Assembly (NCBI GenBank): GCA_016717265.1
Contig: JADKFX010000001.1
Span: 1,314,501-1,378,500, forward strand
From: Saprospiraceae bacterium
GTDB taxonomy: Bacteria > Bacteroidota > Bacteroidia > Chitinophagales > Saprospiraceae
Reading direction: 5' to 3'
DNA: 64,000 bases
Shown here: positions 43,072 through 53,658 of the stretch, in pieces
Layout of the letters: each line of letters starts with the position of its first letter
Numbering within the stretch: position 1 is the first letter of the stretch
Program-made: the position numbers and the translations under genes
The notes under the pieces: model-generated
Database searches by the model: none
Seen by the model: only the letters and a program-made list of their open reading frames with translations
Told to the model about the DNA's origin: nothing

Positions 43072-45474
43072 TTACCGAACCAATGTAACGCCGCCTCTAT
43101 AGACTTTCACTGCACCACAATCTGTTGCTTTTACCGTAGCAAAATAAGTGTAAGTATCAATTGGGGCAGGTGCACCTTTAAATTCACCATCCCATCCTAA
43201 ATTGACTTGATTACTGGTAAATACTTTTTGACCCCAGCGGTTATATATTTCAAGATTATAATCTGTTAAAGTACTTGCAGAATCTTTAACAAAGGGTTTG
43301 AAAATTTGATTTTCTTTAATGTCAGAATTTGGTGGAAATACATTTGGAAAAACTAAAAAATCACTTAAATCTTTAACAATGAATGTATTGGTATACGTAT
43401 TCATGCAATATTTAATTTCAACCGTATAGGTTCCGGGCTTTGGAACAGCAATTACACTTGTTGTTTCTCCGGTATTCCATTTATATGAATCACCATTATC
43501 AATTAAAGCGGTAATGAGAATTGGAAAATTACTGCATGAATCTTTGATTTCAACTGTTTGATTACTGCGAATATCTAAACTAACATTGAAAGTAGTTTTA
43601 AATGTCGACTGACAATAAGTGTTCGTAACTACGTATGTTCCTGGTCCTGTGATGGCTCTTGCACCATTTGTAGAACCATCATCCCATAAATACCGGACAG
43701 CTGTTATACCAGGTCCTTGATATCCATATAATGTAAACGGATAATTGCAAATGGTATAATTAATAACTTCATCTTTAAATTGCTTTAAAGAGACATTAAA
43801 GGTCAAGGTAAAAGGGCTTTGGCATTTTGTAACGGTAACGGTATAAGTGCCCGGACCCGTTATATTTAAAAAATCAGTGCTATCTCCAGTGGCCCATTTA
43901 TAACTGGCGCCTGGCCCTCTGTTGGCATCGAGTTTTCTCGGGTATTCACATTCTTCAATGGCGATAACTTCATTGGCATAGCTGATGTAAAAAACTTTAT
44001 AAGTAATGGTTACAGTCTTTCCGCAATAGCTTATTTGCAATGAATAATTACCCGCTTCTTTAACATAAGTGCCGCTTTGCATTGAGCCATTGCTCCAAAC
44101 GTAGGTTGCATTTGGTATGATTACCCCTGCTAAAAATATGGAATCTCCCTTGCATAAAGGTGTTGGGACTTCACCATCTTTCAAATCAAAGACTTCACAA
44201 ACTCTGAAAAGTTTCATGCTGTCTTCAATAATACTGAATTGAGGCGTTTGAATTGTCAGCGCAGAATCTGGTAAATTGACCAGAATTAAGCTATCCATTA
44301 TAATGTTGTGAATTTGTTTATTTATAAAGGATTTCGTTTCACAAGCTTCATATTGCATACTGGTTTTAATATTCAGGAATGCTAATGGATTTTTTGATGA
44401 GTCAACATGGTTTGCTACCACAGCAAAATTACCATCATCTAATAAAGCAGATTTATAATCCGATATTAAGTGTTGACTTGACCAATATTTAGAATTTACG
44501 ATTCTGCCACTATCATTTAAGGTGTGCGCAAATATTGCAGTCTTTGGATCTCCATCTACCGTATCAACAGTGTTTAATATAACGTTCTTTTGACTGTTAA
44601 ATAATAACCTGGAATTAAATTCCTGATTTAAATTTACATTTCTTAAACTCCGGATTCTATCAGATTGCCAGATAAGCTTACCTGCAAAATTTAAACAAAT
44701 TACTTTTTTATAACGTGGTTTAAGAATGGTGCTCGTATCAAAAATAGGATTTACATAATCCATAGCAAAAATGATATTGCTGTCTTTTACTAAAACACTG
44801 TTATACATCATGAAATAGTCCACAAAATATTTTGACCAAATATTCTTACCGGTGGTATCATATTTCATAATGTTAAATATATCACCTACAACAAATTCTG
44901 TATCATTAATCATTTTTACCCAACGGATATGGCTTTCTTGTTGAATATGTTTTGACCATCTCACATTAAGCTGTTTGTCTAATAACACCACCCTGCTGCT
45001 TCCAAAAGACCCTGAAACATAATTAAATCCTAATAGTATTTTATCATCTTTATAAACTGAAAGTACCGGATTATAATTTCTGGTATTATTTGCAGCACCG
45101 ATCACTTTAGCTTGTGAAATGACTCCATTTTCATAATAAAAAAGAATGATTCCAGAACTCGTAGAATTCTCAATGGTACCTGCAATCAGATATTTGTCTT
45201 GACCTATATATGCGAGCTGTGGTGTACTTAATTTCAAAGAAGCCTGGATATTTAATTTTGTGCAAGCATCTACTTTTCCACAATGATCAAATACTGTAAT
45301 CTGAAAATTGGAATCTTTTGTTTGACTTAAAGTAAACCAACCCCCTTTATTATTGCCTACAAGGTCAACAGCGTTAAAAGTTGTTGAATCGGCTTTGTCT
45401 ATAAATTGAAGAGGTTGTGCTTGAATTCCTGTTAAAAACAAACAAACCAAAAAGAGTACTTGAATGTAGCGCAT
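43072..45474 (-). CDS. large secreted protein with T9SS type B sorting domain (CHU_C)
   Basis: This 800-aa exported protein (signal VLFLVCLFLTGIQAQ) begins with a beta-propeller-like half. Repeated Ig/PKD-like units follow, each with a TYVWSNGS.../YKWATGDST.../YLWDDGST.../YKWNTGETT 'W-x-(T/N)G' pattern (about 440-700). The C-terminal 90 aa are the gliding-motility-associated CHU_C domain (VFPNVFPPNSDIKENQIFKPF...LEIYNRWGQKVFTSN...GWDGEFKGAPAPIDTYTY), which directs type IX secretion and shedding or surface attachment. The cargo role is unknown; adhesin-like use is inference. Confidence 0.88.
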   Translation of the reverse strand: MRYIQVLFLVCLFLTGIQAQPLQFIDKADSTTFNAVDLVGNNKGGWFTLSQTKDSNFQITVFDHCGKVDACTKLNIQASLKLSTPQLAYIGQDKYLIAGTIENSTSSGIILFYYENGVISQAKVIGAANNTRNYNPVLSVYKDDKILLGFNYVSGSFGSSRVVLLDKQLNVRWSKHIQQESHIRWVKMINDTEFVVGDIFNIMKYDTTGKNIWSKYFVDYFMMYNSVLVKDSNIIFAMDYVNPIFDTSTILKPRYKKVICLNFAGKLIWQSDRIRSLRNVNLNQEFNSRLLFNSQKNVILNTVDTVDGDPKTAIFAHTLNDSGRIVNSKYWSSQHLISDYKSALLDDGNFAVVANHVDSSKNPLAFLNIKTSMQYEACETKSFINKQIHNIIMDSLILVNLPDSALTIQTPQFSIIEDSMKLFRVCEVFDLKDGEVPTPLCKGDSIFLAGVIIPNATYVWSNGSMQSGTYVKEAGNYSLQISYCGKTVTITYKVFYISYANEVIAIEECEYPRKLDANRGPGASYKWATGDSTDFLNITGPGTYTVTVTKCQSPFTLTFNVSLKQFKDEVINYTICNYPFTLYGYQGPGITAVRYLWDDGSTNGARAITGPGTYVVTNTYCQSTFKTTFNVSLDIRSNQTVEIKDSCSNFPILITALIDNGDSYKWNTGETTSVIAVPKPGTYTVEIKYCMNTYTNTFIVKDLSDFLVFPNVFPPNSDIKENQIFKPFVKDSASTLTDYNLEIYNRWGQKVFTSNQVNLGWDGEFKGAPAPIDTYTYFATVKATDCGAVKVYRGGVTLVR

Positions 45475-45596
45475 GTGCTTATGAATTTACGAAGCAACAA
45501 ATTTAGAGAATATTGACCAGCCCAACTGTTAAAATTTTATGAAATCCTGAAGCATGAAGATATCTTGACGAACTTTACCTTTTCATCTAAAGTTAT

Positions 45597-47981
45597 ATGG
45601 CAAAAGTATCCAAATATTTATTATATAATTTAAAAATTATATATATAATTCTACTCATTAATAATGTATTATATTCTCAAATATCAAATCATATGGATTT
45701 GGTATCCCAGGTTAAAATTCCAGAGCATGCCAGCAGTATCTGGGGTTATACCGATTCTTCAGGTATTGAGTATGCAATTCTAGGTACTGAGCAAGGAGTT
45801 AGAATTTATTCTTTAGAAGTTCCAAGCAGTCCTCTTGAATTGAAATTTATACAATGTACACCCTCAGCCTGGAGGGAATTAAAGACAGCAAAAGAGTATG
45901 CCTATGTTGTAACAGAAGGTGGAGATGGCTTACTTATTATAGATTTAAGAAACCCAATGGATTCCATACCATATCAATTTGTTAAAACCTTTAAGAATCT
46001 TAATGGGGATACTTTTTTTGTTCATTCAGCGCACACCTTGTATGTAGATGAAAAAAATTATATATATCTATCTGGTGCCCGGACGATTGGGGGCGGTTTT
46101 ATTATTCTGGATCCAAATCAAGATCCTTTTAATCCCGTAATTATAAATTCAAATGAAGACCAATATATGCATGAAGTGCATGCTTATCATGACACTTTAT
46201 ATGGTGCAGAATTATTTAATGGGGTATTTAGTATTTGGGATCTTAAGGATCGCACTAAACCAGTTCGGATTTCTGATCAGATCACCTCAAAAACATTTAC
46301 ACATTCTGTATGGATTGAAAAAAATCGTCCGATTTTATACACTGCAGATGAAGTAGAAGCAGCCGTTATAGAAGCCTGGGATATTTCAGACCCTTTGAAT
46401 ATTAAAAAAACAGATGAGTATAAAGTTAAGGATGGAAAATCACCTTTTATCATACCCCATAATGTATTTCATTATAATGATAAACTATATGTTTCGTATT
46501 ATACAGAAGGGGTTCGCATTTTAGATACGAAGGATCCTTATAATTTAATTGAAGTCGCATATTATGATACACAAGAAAATTTTGAATCAGGATTCCATGG
46601 ATGTTGGAGTGTTTATCCTTTTTTCGATTCCGGAATTTGTATCGCTTCGGATATTGAAAATGGTCTCTTTGTGCTGCGGTATGATGGAAATAAACCAGCT
46701 TATGTGGAAGCGCTTATTGTTGATAAAGCGGATGGTTCACCCATCTCCAATGCGGTATTGAAAATTGAACAAAAGAATCGTTCTGTAGAAGCATTTTCTA
46801 ACTTAAAAGGTATTGTAAAAACGGGATTCCCGGAAGAGGATTCCGTAAATATTGAGATCACTAAAAAAGGATATTACACGCAAACTCTGCAAATTAAATT
46901 AGATAAAGGGATTCCACTCAGTTTAAAAATTGAACTTATAGAATTACCGAAACATTCAATCCAAATTTTAGTAAAAGATCAATTGAGTAATGAAATTATT
47001 CAAGATGCTAAGATCGCATTATATAATACTGATTTTAAATACTCCATTTCAACAGATCAAAATGGCTTCGCCCAGATTCAAGATGTTTATGAGAATCAAT
47101 GGAGTTTAGTGGTCGGAAAATGGGCTTACCAACAAAAAGCATTATTAGATTTTAAATTGAATCAAAATCAAATTATTGAAATTGCATTATCGAAAGCTTA
47201 TGAAGATGATTTTATTCTGGATCTGGGTTGGACAACACAGAGCCAGGATCCAATGGTTAAATGGAAGATTGGAGATTTCACAGAGTTTCCTTTTCCATTC
47301 AGCAATTTTCCATCTAAAGATATTGATTCCGATTTTGGTAGCTCTTGTTATTATACAGATAACTATAATGAAAGTGATATCAATTATCGAATCCATGGAA
47401 CCGTTAGTTTGATATCACCACGAATGGATTTGTCTGGTTTTGAAAGTATAGATCTTAGGTATCATGCATGGGCCTATGGTGGATTTATAGCTACTAAAGA
47501 AATTATTTTACAAACACAAGATACCAGTATATTGCTTGAATCAGTTTCCGAAAATTTAAGTGGATTGTTTAATCCAGAATCGAATATTCACCTGGAATTA
47601 AATAATCTAAAGAGGGATTCGGTTAATTTTATTTTCAAATTGTATAATGATTCAGCAACTGCGGATATGGCAATTCGATTAATGGGTGCTATAGATGTAT
47701 TTCGGTTGACTGGAAAGGAAATTGTAGGAACGGTTACTTCAAAATCGAAAAGTGCATTCCAGATTTATCCGAATCCTGTTTCATCTAAATTACATCTGAA
47801 ATATAATGAAGAATATATAAATAAAACAGTTTCAGTTTATTCACTTACGGGTCAGTGTATTCAAAAGCTAGAAATAAACTCAGCAGGAAATATGCAAATT
47901 GATATCAGCCATTATAATGGTGGAATTTATTTGATTAGAATTGATGGAGACCCTTTGATTTATCAATTTGTTAAAATGTAA
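45597..47981 (+). CDS. choice-of-anchor B family protein with T9SS type A sorting domain
   Basis: This 794-aa secreted protein has a signal peptide (IIYIILLINNVLYSQ). A propeller with LVIVD-like repeats follows (DLRNPMDSIPYQFVKTF, WDLKDRTKPVRISDQ, VRILDTKDPYNLIEVAYYDT), characteristic of choice-of-anchor B proteins. Then come two carboxypeptidase-regulatory-like domains (about 375-450 and 455-530), a jellyroll-like region, and a C-terminal type A sorting domain (FQIYPNPVSSKLHLKYNEEY...YSLTGQCIQKLEIN...GGIYLIRIDGD). It is divergent from the type B protein upstream. The substrate or role is unknown. Confidence 0.85.
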   Translation: MAKVSKYLLYNLKIIYIILLINNVLYSQISNHMDLVSQVKIPEHASSIWGYTDSSGIEYAILGTEQGVRIYSLEVPSSPLELKFIQCTPSAWRELKTAKEYAYVVTEGGDGLLIIDLRNPMDSIPYQFVKTFKNLNGDTFFVHSAHTLYVDEKNYIYLSGARTIGGGFIILDPNQDPFNPVIINSNEDQYMHEVHAYHDTLYGAELFNGVFSIWDLKDRTKPVRISDQITSKTFTHSVWIEKNRPILYTADEVEAAVIEAWDISDPLNIKKTDEYKVKDGKSPFIIPHNVFHYNDKLYVSYYTEGVRILDTKDPYNLIEVAYYDTQENFESGFHGCWSVYPFFDSGICIASDIENGLFVLRYDGNKPAYVEALIVDKADGSPISNAVLKIEQKNRSVEAFSNLKGIVKTGFPEEDSVNIEITKKGYYTQTLQIKLDKGIPLSLKIELIELPKHSIQILVKDQLSNEIIQDAKIALYNTDFKYSISTDQNGFAQIQDVYENQWSLVVGKWAYQQKALLDFKLNQNQIIEIALSKAYEDDFILDLGWTTQSQDPMVKWKIGDFTEFPFPFSNFPSKDIDSDFGSSCYYTDNYNESDINYRIHGTVSLISPRMDLSGFESIDLRYHAWAYGGFIATKEIILQTQDTSILLESVSENLSGLFNPESNIHLELNNLKRDSVNFIFKLYNDSATADMAIRLMGAIDVFRLTGKEIVGTVTSKSKSAFQIYPNPVSSKLHLKYNEEYINKTVSVYSLTGQCIQKLEINSAGNMQIDISHYNGGIYLIRIDGDPLIYQFVKM

Positions 47982-48259
47982 AGGATCCCTGTTTACATAT
48001 TCATTTGAATGCATGGTGAAGCTTATCAGCGGCTTCAATTCGAAATTCAATTTGAAACGGTGAATATATTTTTCGTGTTTTAGACGATGCAATCATTAAT
48101 ACATTGCAAGTGATACAATGAAGGTTATGTTATATACACATTTCATTTTGCAATCCTTTGAATCTTTACTATAGGATCCATAAAATAGACTCTTCAGAAT
48201 CCCTTTTACCCAATTCCAAAACATATCTTCTATTACCTTTGCGGAAAGAAATTAAGCAT

Positions 48260-49336
48260 ATGCAATACCGGAAGGAAAAAGATACCATGGGCATCGTTGA
48301 TGTGCCTGCCCTTGTTTATTGGGGAGCGCAGACCCAGCGATCCATTGACAATTTTAAAATTGCAAGGGAGACTGATAAAATGCCGATTGAAATTATCAGG
48401 GCATTTGCATATTTAAAAAAAGCTGCAGCCCTTACCAATTTGGAAGCAGGTGTGCTCCCGTTGGCGAATTGCCAGTTAATCTGTGCTGTTTGTGATGAAA
48501 TCCTTGAAGGTAAACTGGATGATCAGTTCCCATTGGTTGTATGGCAGACGGGTTCTGGTACACAATCCAATATGAACGTAAACGAGGTCATTGCATATCG
48601 GGCCCATGTAAATCAAGGGGGGTCCTTATTAGACGAGAAAAAGGTAATTCATCCAAACGATGATGTCAATAAATCACAGTCGTCAAACGACACCTTTCCA
48701 ACGGCAATGCACATAGCAGCCTATAAAATGTTGGTCGACCTTACTTTACCAGGAATAAAGCAATTGCGGGATACCTTGGATGCTAAGTCAAAATCCTTTC
48801 AGCAAATCGTCAAAATAGGTCGTACCCATCTCATGGATGCTACACCATTGACGCTCGGACAAGAATTTTCTGGGTATGTATCTCAATTGAGCCATGGAAT
48901 AAAAGCGATAGAACACACCCTGGCTCATTTATCAGAATTGGCACTTGGAGGAACTGCGGTCGGCACAGGAATTAATACACCTCCAGGATATTCAGAAAAT
49001 GTAGCAGGGCATATTGCAAATCTTACAGGATTGCCATTTATTACTGCAGAGAATAAATTTGAAGCATTAGCTGCGCATGATGCCATTGTTGCTGCTCATG
49101 GAGCCCTAAAATCAGTAGCCTGTAGCCTCATGAAAATTGCGAATGACATCCGCTTATTAGCTTCTGGTCCCCGCTGTGGTATCGGTGAATTATTTATACC
49201 AGATAATGAGCCAGGATCTTCCATAATGCCTGGTAAAGTGAATCCTACTCAGTGCGAAGCGATGACGATGGTAGCTGCACAGGTATTGGGGAATGATGTT
49301 GCAATCAATATAGGGGGGAGCCACTGGACATTTTGA
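48260..49336 (+). CDS. fumC: fumarate hydratase class II, N-terminal part (frameshifted)
   Basis: FumC hydrates fumarate to L-malate in the TCA cycle. The frame from ATG 48260 covers MQYRKEKDTMGIVDVPALVYWGAQTQRSIDNF, TGSGTQSNMNVNEVIA, NKSQSSNDTFPTAMH (active-site region), GRTHLMDATPLTLGQEFSGY, and the fumarase signature GSSIMPGKVNP. It then breaks at G6 (49313-49318) and runs to a false stop at 49336. Dropping one G gives IGGATGHFELNVFKPMM, joining the next entry. Because the enzyme is central, a sequencing indel is likely. Confidence 0.92.
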   Translation: MQYRKEKDTMGIVDVPALVYWGAQTQRSIDNFKIARETDKMPIEIIRAFAYLKKAAALTNLEAGVLPLANCQLICAVCDEILEGKLDDQFPLVVWQTGSGTQSNMNVNEVIAYRAHVNQGGSLLDEKKVIHPNDDVNKSQSSNDTFPTAMHIAAYKMLVDLTLPGIKQLRDTLDAKSKSFQQIVKIGRTHLMDATPLTLGQEFSGYVSQLSHGIKAIEHTLAHLSELALGGTAVGTGINTPPGYSENVAGHIANLTGLPFITAENKFEALAAHDAIVAAHGALKSVACSLMKIANDIRLLASGPRCGIGELFIPDNEPGSSIMPGKVNPTQCEAMTMVAAQVLGNDVAINIGGSHWTF

Positions 49337-49355
49337 GTTAAATGTCTTTAAGCCT

Positions 49356-49658
49356 ATGATGATTTATAATTTTTTACATTCTGCAAAACTAATAGGCGAA
49401 GTTTGTATCTCTTTCAATGATAAATGTGCGGCTGGGATTGAAGCCATTCCTGAAAATATTCGGCGAAATCTTGATAACTCTTTAATGTTGGTGACTGCTT
49501 TGAATACTAAAATTGGGTATTATAAAGCAGCTGAAATTGCGCAAACCGCGCACAAACAAGGAAAAACACTGAAACAAGTTGCCCTGGAATTGGGTTATCT
49601 TACAGCCGAACAATTTGATGCGTGGGTGATACCCGAGCAAATGGTTGGTAATCTTTAA
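49356..49658 (+). CDS. fumC: fumarate hydratase class II, C-terminal part (same gene)
   Basis: This is the continuation of fumC in the +1 frame. In frame it begins at about 49319 with GHFELNVFKPMMIYNFLHSAKLIGEVCISFNDKCAAGIEAIPENIRRNLDNSLMLVTALNTKIGYYKAAEIAQTAHKQGKTLKQVALELGYLTAEQFDAWVIPEQMVG. This is the FumC C-terminal domain, complete to the usual DxWVxPExM end. It is not an independent gene; the in-frame ATG at 49356 is an internal Met. Joined to the preceding entry it makes about 466 aa, normal for FumC. Confidence 0.88.
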   Translation: MMIYNFLHSAKLIGEVCISFNDKCAAGIEAIPENIRRNLDNSLMLVTALNTKIGYYKAAEIAQTAHKQGKTLKQVALELGYLTAEQFDAWVIPEQMVGNL

Positions 49659-49726
49659 AATCCAGAAAACAAATTATCCTGAACGAATCAAAGTCTTCTA
49701 TCATTCCTCCATTCCAGAAATATTAT

Positions 49727-50941
49727 TTGGATAATGGTTTGACTGTTTTATTACAGCAAGATAAATCAACTGCTATGGTTGCAGTTTGTGTTTTATATAA
49801 AGTAGGCTCCCGGGATGAGCAAGCAGATAAAACAGGCATTGCGCATTTATTTGAACATCTCATGTTTTCTAATTGCGGACCCGGAATTGATTTTGATGAA
49901 GTCTTGCAAAATGCAGGTGGTGAATGCAATGCTTTTACTACAACAGATACAACCCAGTATTATTCGATTGCTCCTGCTTCCCAACTTGAATTATTGTTAG
50001 CACTGGAATCAAATCGAATCAGTGGTTTTCATGTCACCAGGAAAGATTTTAAAACCCAGCAGCGGGTTGTGATTGAAGAGTTTAGCGAAATTTATCTCAA
50101 CAATCCATATGGTGAATTTACGCATCATTTGATGGCCCTTGCATACAAGACACATCCATATCGTTGGCCGGTCATCGGATTCAATCAAAATCAATTAAAA
50201 GAACTAGACATTTCAGATGCGGAACATTTTTACAATACCTATTATAATCCAACGAATGCAGTATTAGTAGTGAATGGAAATATCGATTGGGAAGAAACAA
50301 AAGCACTTATTGAAAAACATTTTGGAAAAATAAAAGCAGGATTAAGTGGCATCCGTTTTTATCCAAAAGAAAGTGAATTAAATACTAAAAGAAGTCTCAC
50401 CATTTCAAAAGAATTACCGGAAGAAGGTTTTTATTTTGCATTTCCTTATTGTGGCCGTATGGATCCTGATTTTTATGCTGTAGATTTTATGACGGATATG
50501 CTTTCCGAAGGAAAATCATCGATGTTGTATAAACGATTGAAAAAGGAGAGCCTCCTGTGTTCAACTATAGATTGTTATATAACCGCAACTACAGATCCTG
50601 GTTTGATAATTGTGGAAGCCAAACTGAGTCAGGGGCGTATCATTGAAGAAGCGGAGCAAGAATTCTGGACCATTATTCAGGAATTAAAAAACAATAAGAT
50701 TCCGGATCATACCTTTGAAAAATACATGAATAAAAATGAAAGTGCTTATTTGTTTTCTCAATTAGGAGTTATGAATCAAGCGCTTAACCTATCTTATGCA
50801 GAATGGCTAGGAAATCCAAATCTGGTATATACAGAGTTAGATAATTATTTAAGTTTGACAAAAGATCAAATCCACGAAGCTGCAAATAAATATTTTATGG
50901 AAGATCAGTTTTGTAGTTTGTATTACCGGCAAAATAAATAA
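49727..50941 (+). CDS. M16-family zinc peptidase
   Basis: This is a pitrilysin-type processing peptidase. The inverted zinc motif HLFEHLMF (HxxEH) lies near residue 43, with NAGGECNAFTTTDTTQYY and the downstream Glu in RVVIEEFSEI. The second half (SKELPEEGFYFAFPYCGRMDPDFYAVDFMTDMLSEGKSSMLYKRLKKE) is the M16 C-terminal domain. No ATG precedes the conserved LDNGLTVLLQQDKS; the frame is open back to 49652, so the true start is TTG 49727 or an upstream non-ATG codon. There is no signal peptide, so it is probably cytosolic. Confidence 0.86.
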   Translation: MDNGLTVLLQQDKSTAMVAVCVLYKVGSRDEQADKTGIAHLFEHLMFSNCGPGIDFDEVLQNAGGECNAFTTTDTTQYYSIAPASQLELLLALESNRISGFHVTRKDFKTQQRVVIEEFSEIYLNNPYGEFTHHLMALAYKTHPYRWPVIGFNQNQLKELDISDAEHFYNTYYNPTNAVLVVNGNIDWEETKALIEKHFGKIKAGLSGIRFYPKESELNTKRSLTISKELPEEGFYFAFPYCGRMDPDFYAVDFMTDMLSEGKSSMLYKRLKKESLLCSTIDCYITATTDPGLIIVEAKLSQGRIIEEAEQEFWTIIQELKNNKIPDHTFEKYMNKNESAYLFSQLGVMNQALNLSYAEWLGNPNLVYTELDNYLSLTKDQIHEAANKYFMEDQFCSLYYRQNK

Positions 50942-51052
50942 CACCGCAAGCAGCAAATTTATATTTATGAATTTTTTGCTAGATCAAATTTTATAAATTG
51001 AATATTTTCAATTAGAAATAGATGAATTTAGCTTAAACCCTGCAATTTTATC

Positions 51053-53635
51053 TTATAAATCAAATTCCAAAGTATCCCCTGCTTTATAGGAAGTGCCATT
51101 TGCTTTTGTTGGTGTTTTAAGATCTTTACTTTGATCAACTACCCGAATCAAGGGTAGATCTTCTATGCGATTTCCAATTGCTTTCCAACCTTTGACATCT
51201 ACAAATTCGTGAATCGTTAAAATCTCATCGATTTTTTCTTTTCCTCGTTTATAAGTAAATAAAACTTCGGGTTTTGGATGGGTGGTTGCAAAGTAGACTT
51301 TTGAATCTTTATGTTCGGTAATAAATAAAAATTTAGAATTAAGCGTTGAGGTTTCAATCACAAAACGCTTCGCCATAGACCACGCTTTTTCACCTTCATA
51401 ATAGACTACAGAAATAATCATTTCTGGAAAAAATTTTGCAATATGGATAAGATCTTCATAACTATAGCGATTATTTAAATCATATTCTGTGATTTCATAG
51501 TTGCCATTTTTATAAAGTGCAATGATTTTATCACCCCGATTCATGCCACCTAGAAACTTTCCGCGTTCTTCTGTATTTAATCGGCCAGTATTTTCATCAT
51601 ACCAAATTTGTTGTGCCCCTAAGGTAGATTTCCCTTTTTCCTTTAAGCTAATTTTACGTACAGGATATTTGGTGATGATATTTCCCTGACTACTGCGTCC
51701 TTTGATTTCAAGTTCTGTAAAATCAAAATCAAAAGTTTTTAATTTGGCTTTGCAACCGGGTGTTAAATAAACACTTACAACTTCTGCTTCTCCTTCTGCA
51801 TTTGCAGTAAAATAGAGACATTTACTTTTTGGATGACCTTTTGTTAAATCATATTCTTTATCCCGTGTGATTCCTGTTACATTAAATCGTTTAGCCATCG
51901 CGCGACCACTTTCGCCATCCAGATAAATCATATTATAGGTGGTGCGTTCGTCCGCTTTTTTCCAGACATCCACATGCAAGATATCTTTACCTACAAAAGT
52001 TTTTTCTGAGATCCGACTTACAATCATCTTTCCATCTGCGCGAAATACGATGATATCATCGATATCACTGCATTCTTTGATAAACTCATCTTTTTTTAAT
52101 CCAGAACCAATAAAACCATCTTCTCGATTAACAAATAACTTACTATTGTTAGCAACTACCTGAACAGCCTGGATGGATTCAAATTCCAGTAATCGCGTTT
52201 TACGCTCCTTCCCTTTACCATATTTTTCTAAAATTCTTTCGAAATAGGCAATTGCATAATCTGTCAGATTTTCCAAATCATGTGCAACTTGTTTTAATTC
52301 AAGTTCAAGTGCTTTTAATTGTTCGTCGGTGTGAAACTTATTATATTTTGAAATCCGCTTTATTCGAATTTCTGTTAAATGCAAAATATCTTCTTTGGTT
52401 ATTTCACGGGTTAGTTTTATTTTCCCTGTAGCCGATTTAAGATTCATCGATGGCGTGTGCACATATTTTTTTAAACCGATTTCAATAACCTCTAATACTT
52501 GTTCGAAACTGGTACATTCTTCAATGTCACGATAGATCCTTTGTTCGATAAATATTTTTTCCAATGAAGTTAAATGCCATTTTTCTAATAACTCATTGCG
52601 TCTTATTTCTAATTCTTTTTGTAATAAGTCCTTTGTATGGAATGTGGATATTTTTAAAATTTCATTTACTTGTAAAAACAAAGGTTTATCATCAACGATT
52701 ACACAGGCATTCGGAGAAATACTCACTTCACAATTTGTGAAAGCGTATAATGCATCGATGGTGACTTCTGGAGATACTCCGGGTTGTATTTCAATTCGGA
52801 TTTCTACATCTTTGGCGGTATTATCGGAAACCTGTTTGATTTTAATCTTTCCTTTTTCGGAAGCTTTTACGATGCTTTCTATTAAATTTCCAGTAGTAAC
52901 TCCATATGGAAGTTCTCGGACGACTAAGGTTTTTTTGTCTTCGATTTCCACTTTTGCACGCACCTTCACTTTGCCACCGCGCAATCCTTGATTATATTCG
53001 GCTACATTAATAGAACCCCCGGTTTCAAAATCTGGGTAGAGTTCGATTTTTTTTCCTTTTAGAATTTGAATAGAAGCTTTAATCAGTTCGATAAAATTAT
53101 GGGGAAGGATTTTAGTGGCTAGTCCGACGGCTATACCTTCAACGCCCTGAGCCAATAAAAGTGGAAACTTCATAGGTAAGGCAATGGGTTCTTGATTTCT
53201 GCCGTCATATGAAAGTTGCCAATCCGTGGTATCTGGATTAAAAGCGACTTCGAGAGCAAATTTCGTGAGCCGGGCTTCAATATATCTTGGTGCGGCAGCA
53301 GAATCTCCGGTGCGGTAATCTCCCCAGTTTCCCTGGGTATCTATGAGTAAATCCTTTTGGCCTAAATTCACCAGAGCTTCCCCAATGGCAGCATCTCCAT
53401 GTGGATGAAATTGCATCGTATGCCCAATAAGATTTGCTACTTTATGATATCGTCCATCTTCTTTTTCATACATACTATGGAGGATCCGTCGCTGTACTGG
53501 TTTTAGTCCATCCTCAATGGCAGGTACTGCCCGTTCAAGAATAACATAGGATGCATAATCCAGAAAATAATCCTGATACATCCCATCCAGCGTAACGATA
53601 TGGTCCATTTGGTGTCCGTTGGAATCCGTTGTCAT
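51053..53635 (-). CDS. parC: DNA topoisomerase IV/gyrase subunit A
   Basis: This is the type IIA topoisomerase cleavage subunit. N-terminal YASYVILERAVPAIEDGLKPVQRRILHSMYEKEDGRYHKVANLIGHTMQFHPHGDAAIGEALVNLGQ, then the catalytic Tyr118 in AAPRYIEARL. A tower/coiled-coil region and a C-terminal beta-pinwheel (about 580-840) follow. The pinwheel lacks an evident GyrA box (QRRGGKG), so the assignment ParC-like is favoured over GyrA. It is 860 aa and a single gene here, with no parE partner visible. A TATCTTTG box (minus strand, 53651-53658) lies 15 bp before the ATG. Confidence 0.92.
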   Translation of the reverse strand: MTTDSNGHQMDHIVTLDGMYQDYFLDYASYVILERAVPAIEDGLKPVQRRILHSMYEKEDGRYHKVANLIGHTMQFHPHGDAAIGEALVNLGQKDLLIDTQGNWGDYRTGDSAAAPRYIEARLTKFALEVAFNPDTTDWQLSYDGRNQEPIALPMKFPLLLAQGVEGIAVGLATKILPHNFIELIKASIQILKGKKIELYPDFETGGSINVAEYNQGLRGGKVKVRAKVEIEDKKTLVVRELPYGVTTGNLIESIVKASEKGKIKIKQVSDNTAKDVEIRIEIQPGVSPEVTIDALYAFTNCEVSISPNACVIVDDKPLFLQVNEILKISTFHTKDLLQKELEIRRNELLEKWHLTSLEKIFIEQRIYRDIEECTSFEQVLEVIEIGLKKYVHTPSMNLKSATGKIKLTREITKEDILHLTEIRIKRISKYNKFHTDEQLKALELELKQVAHDLENLTDYAIAYFERILEKYGKGKERKTRLLEFESIQAVQVVANNSKLFVNREDGFIGSGLKKDEFIKECSDIDDIIVFRADGKMIVSRISEKTFVGKDILHVDVWKKADERTTYNMIYLDGESGRAMAKRFNVTGITRDKEYDLTKGHPKSKCLYFTANAEGEAEVVSVYLTPGCKAKLKTFDFDFTELEIKGRSSQGNIITKYPVRKISLKEKGKSTLGAQQIWYDENTGRLNTEERGKFLGGMNRGDKIIALYKNGNYEITEYDLNNRYSYEDLIHIAKFFPEMIISVVYYEGEKAWSMAKRFVIETSTLNSKFLFITEHKDSKVYFATTHPKPEVLFTYKRGKEKIDEILTIHEFVDVKGWKAIGNRIEDLPLIRVVDQSKDLKTPTKANGTSYKAGDTLEFDL

Positions 53636-53650
53636 TTTTAAAATTTAATG

Positions 53651-53658
53651 CAAAGATA
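53651..53658 (-). promoter_or_regulatory. -7 box of parC
   Basis: TATCTTTG on the minus strand is followed by 15 bp of leader and the parC ATG. No good -33 TTTG at 19-20 nt is seen. Confidence 0.5.
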
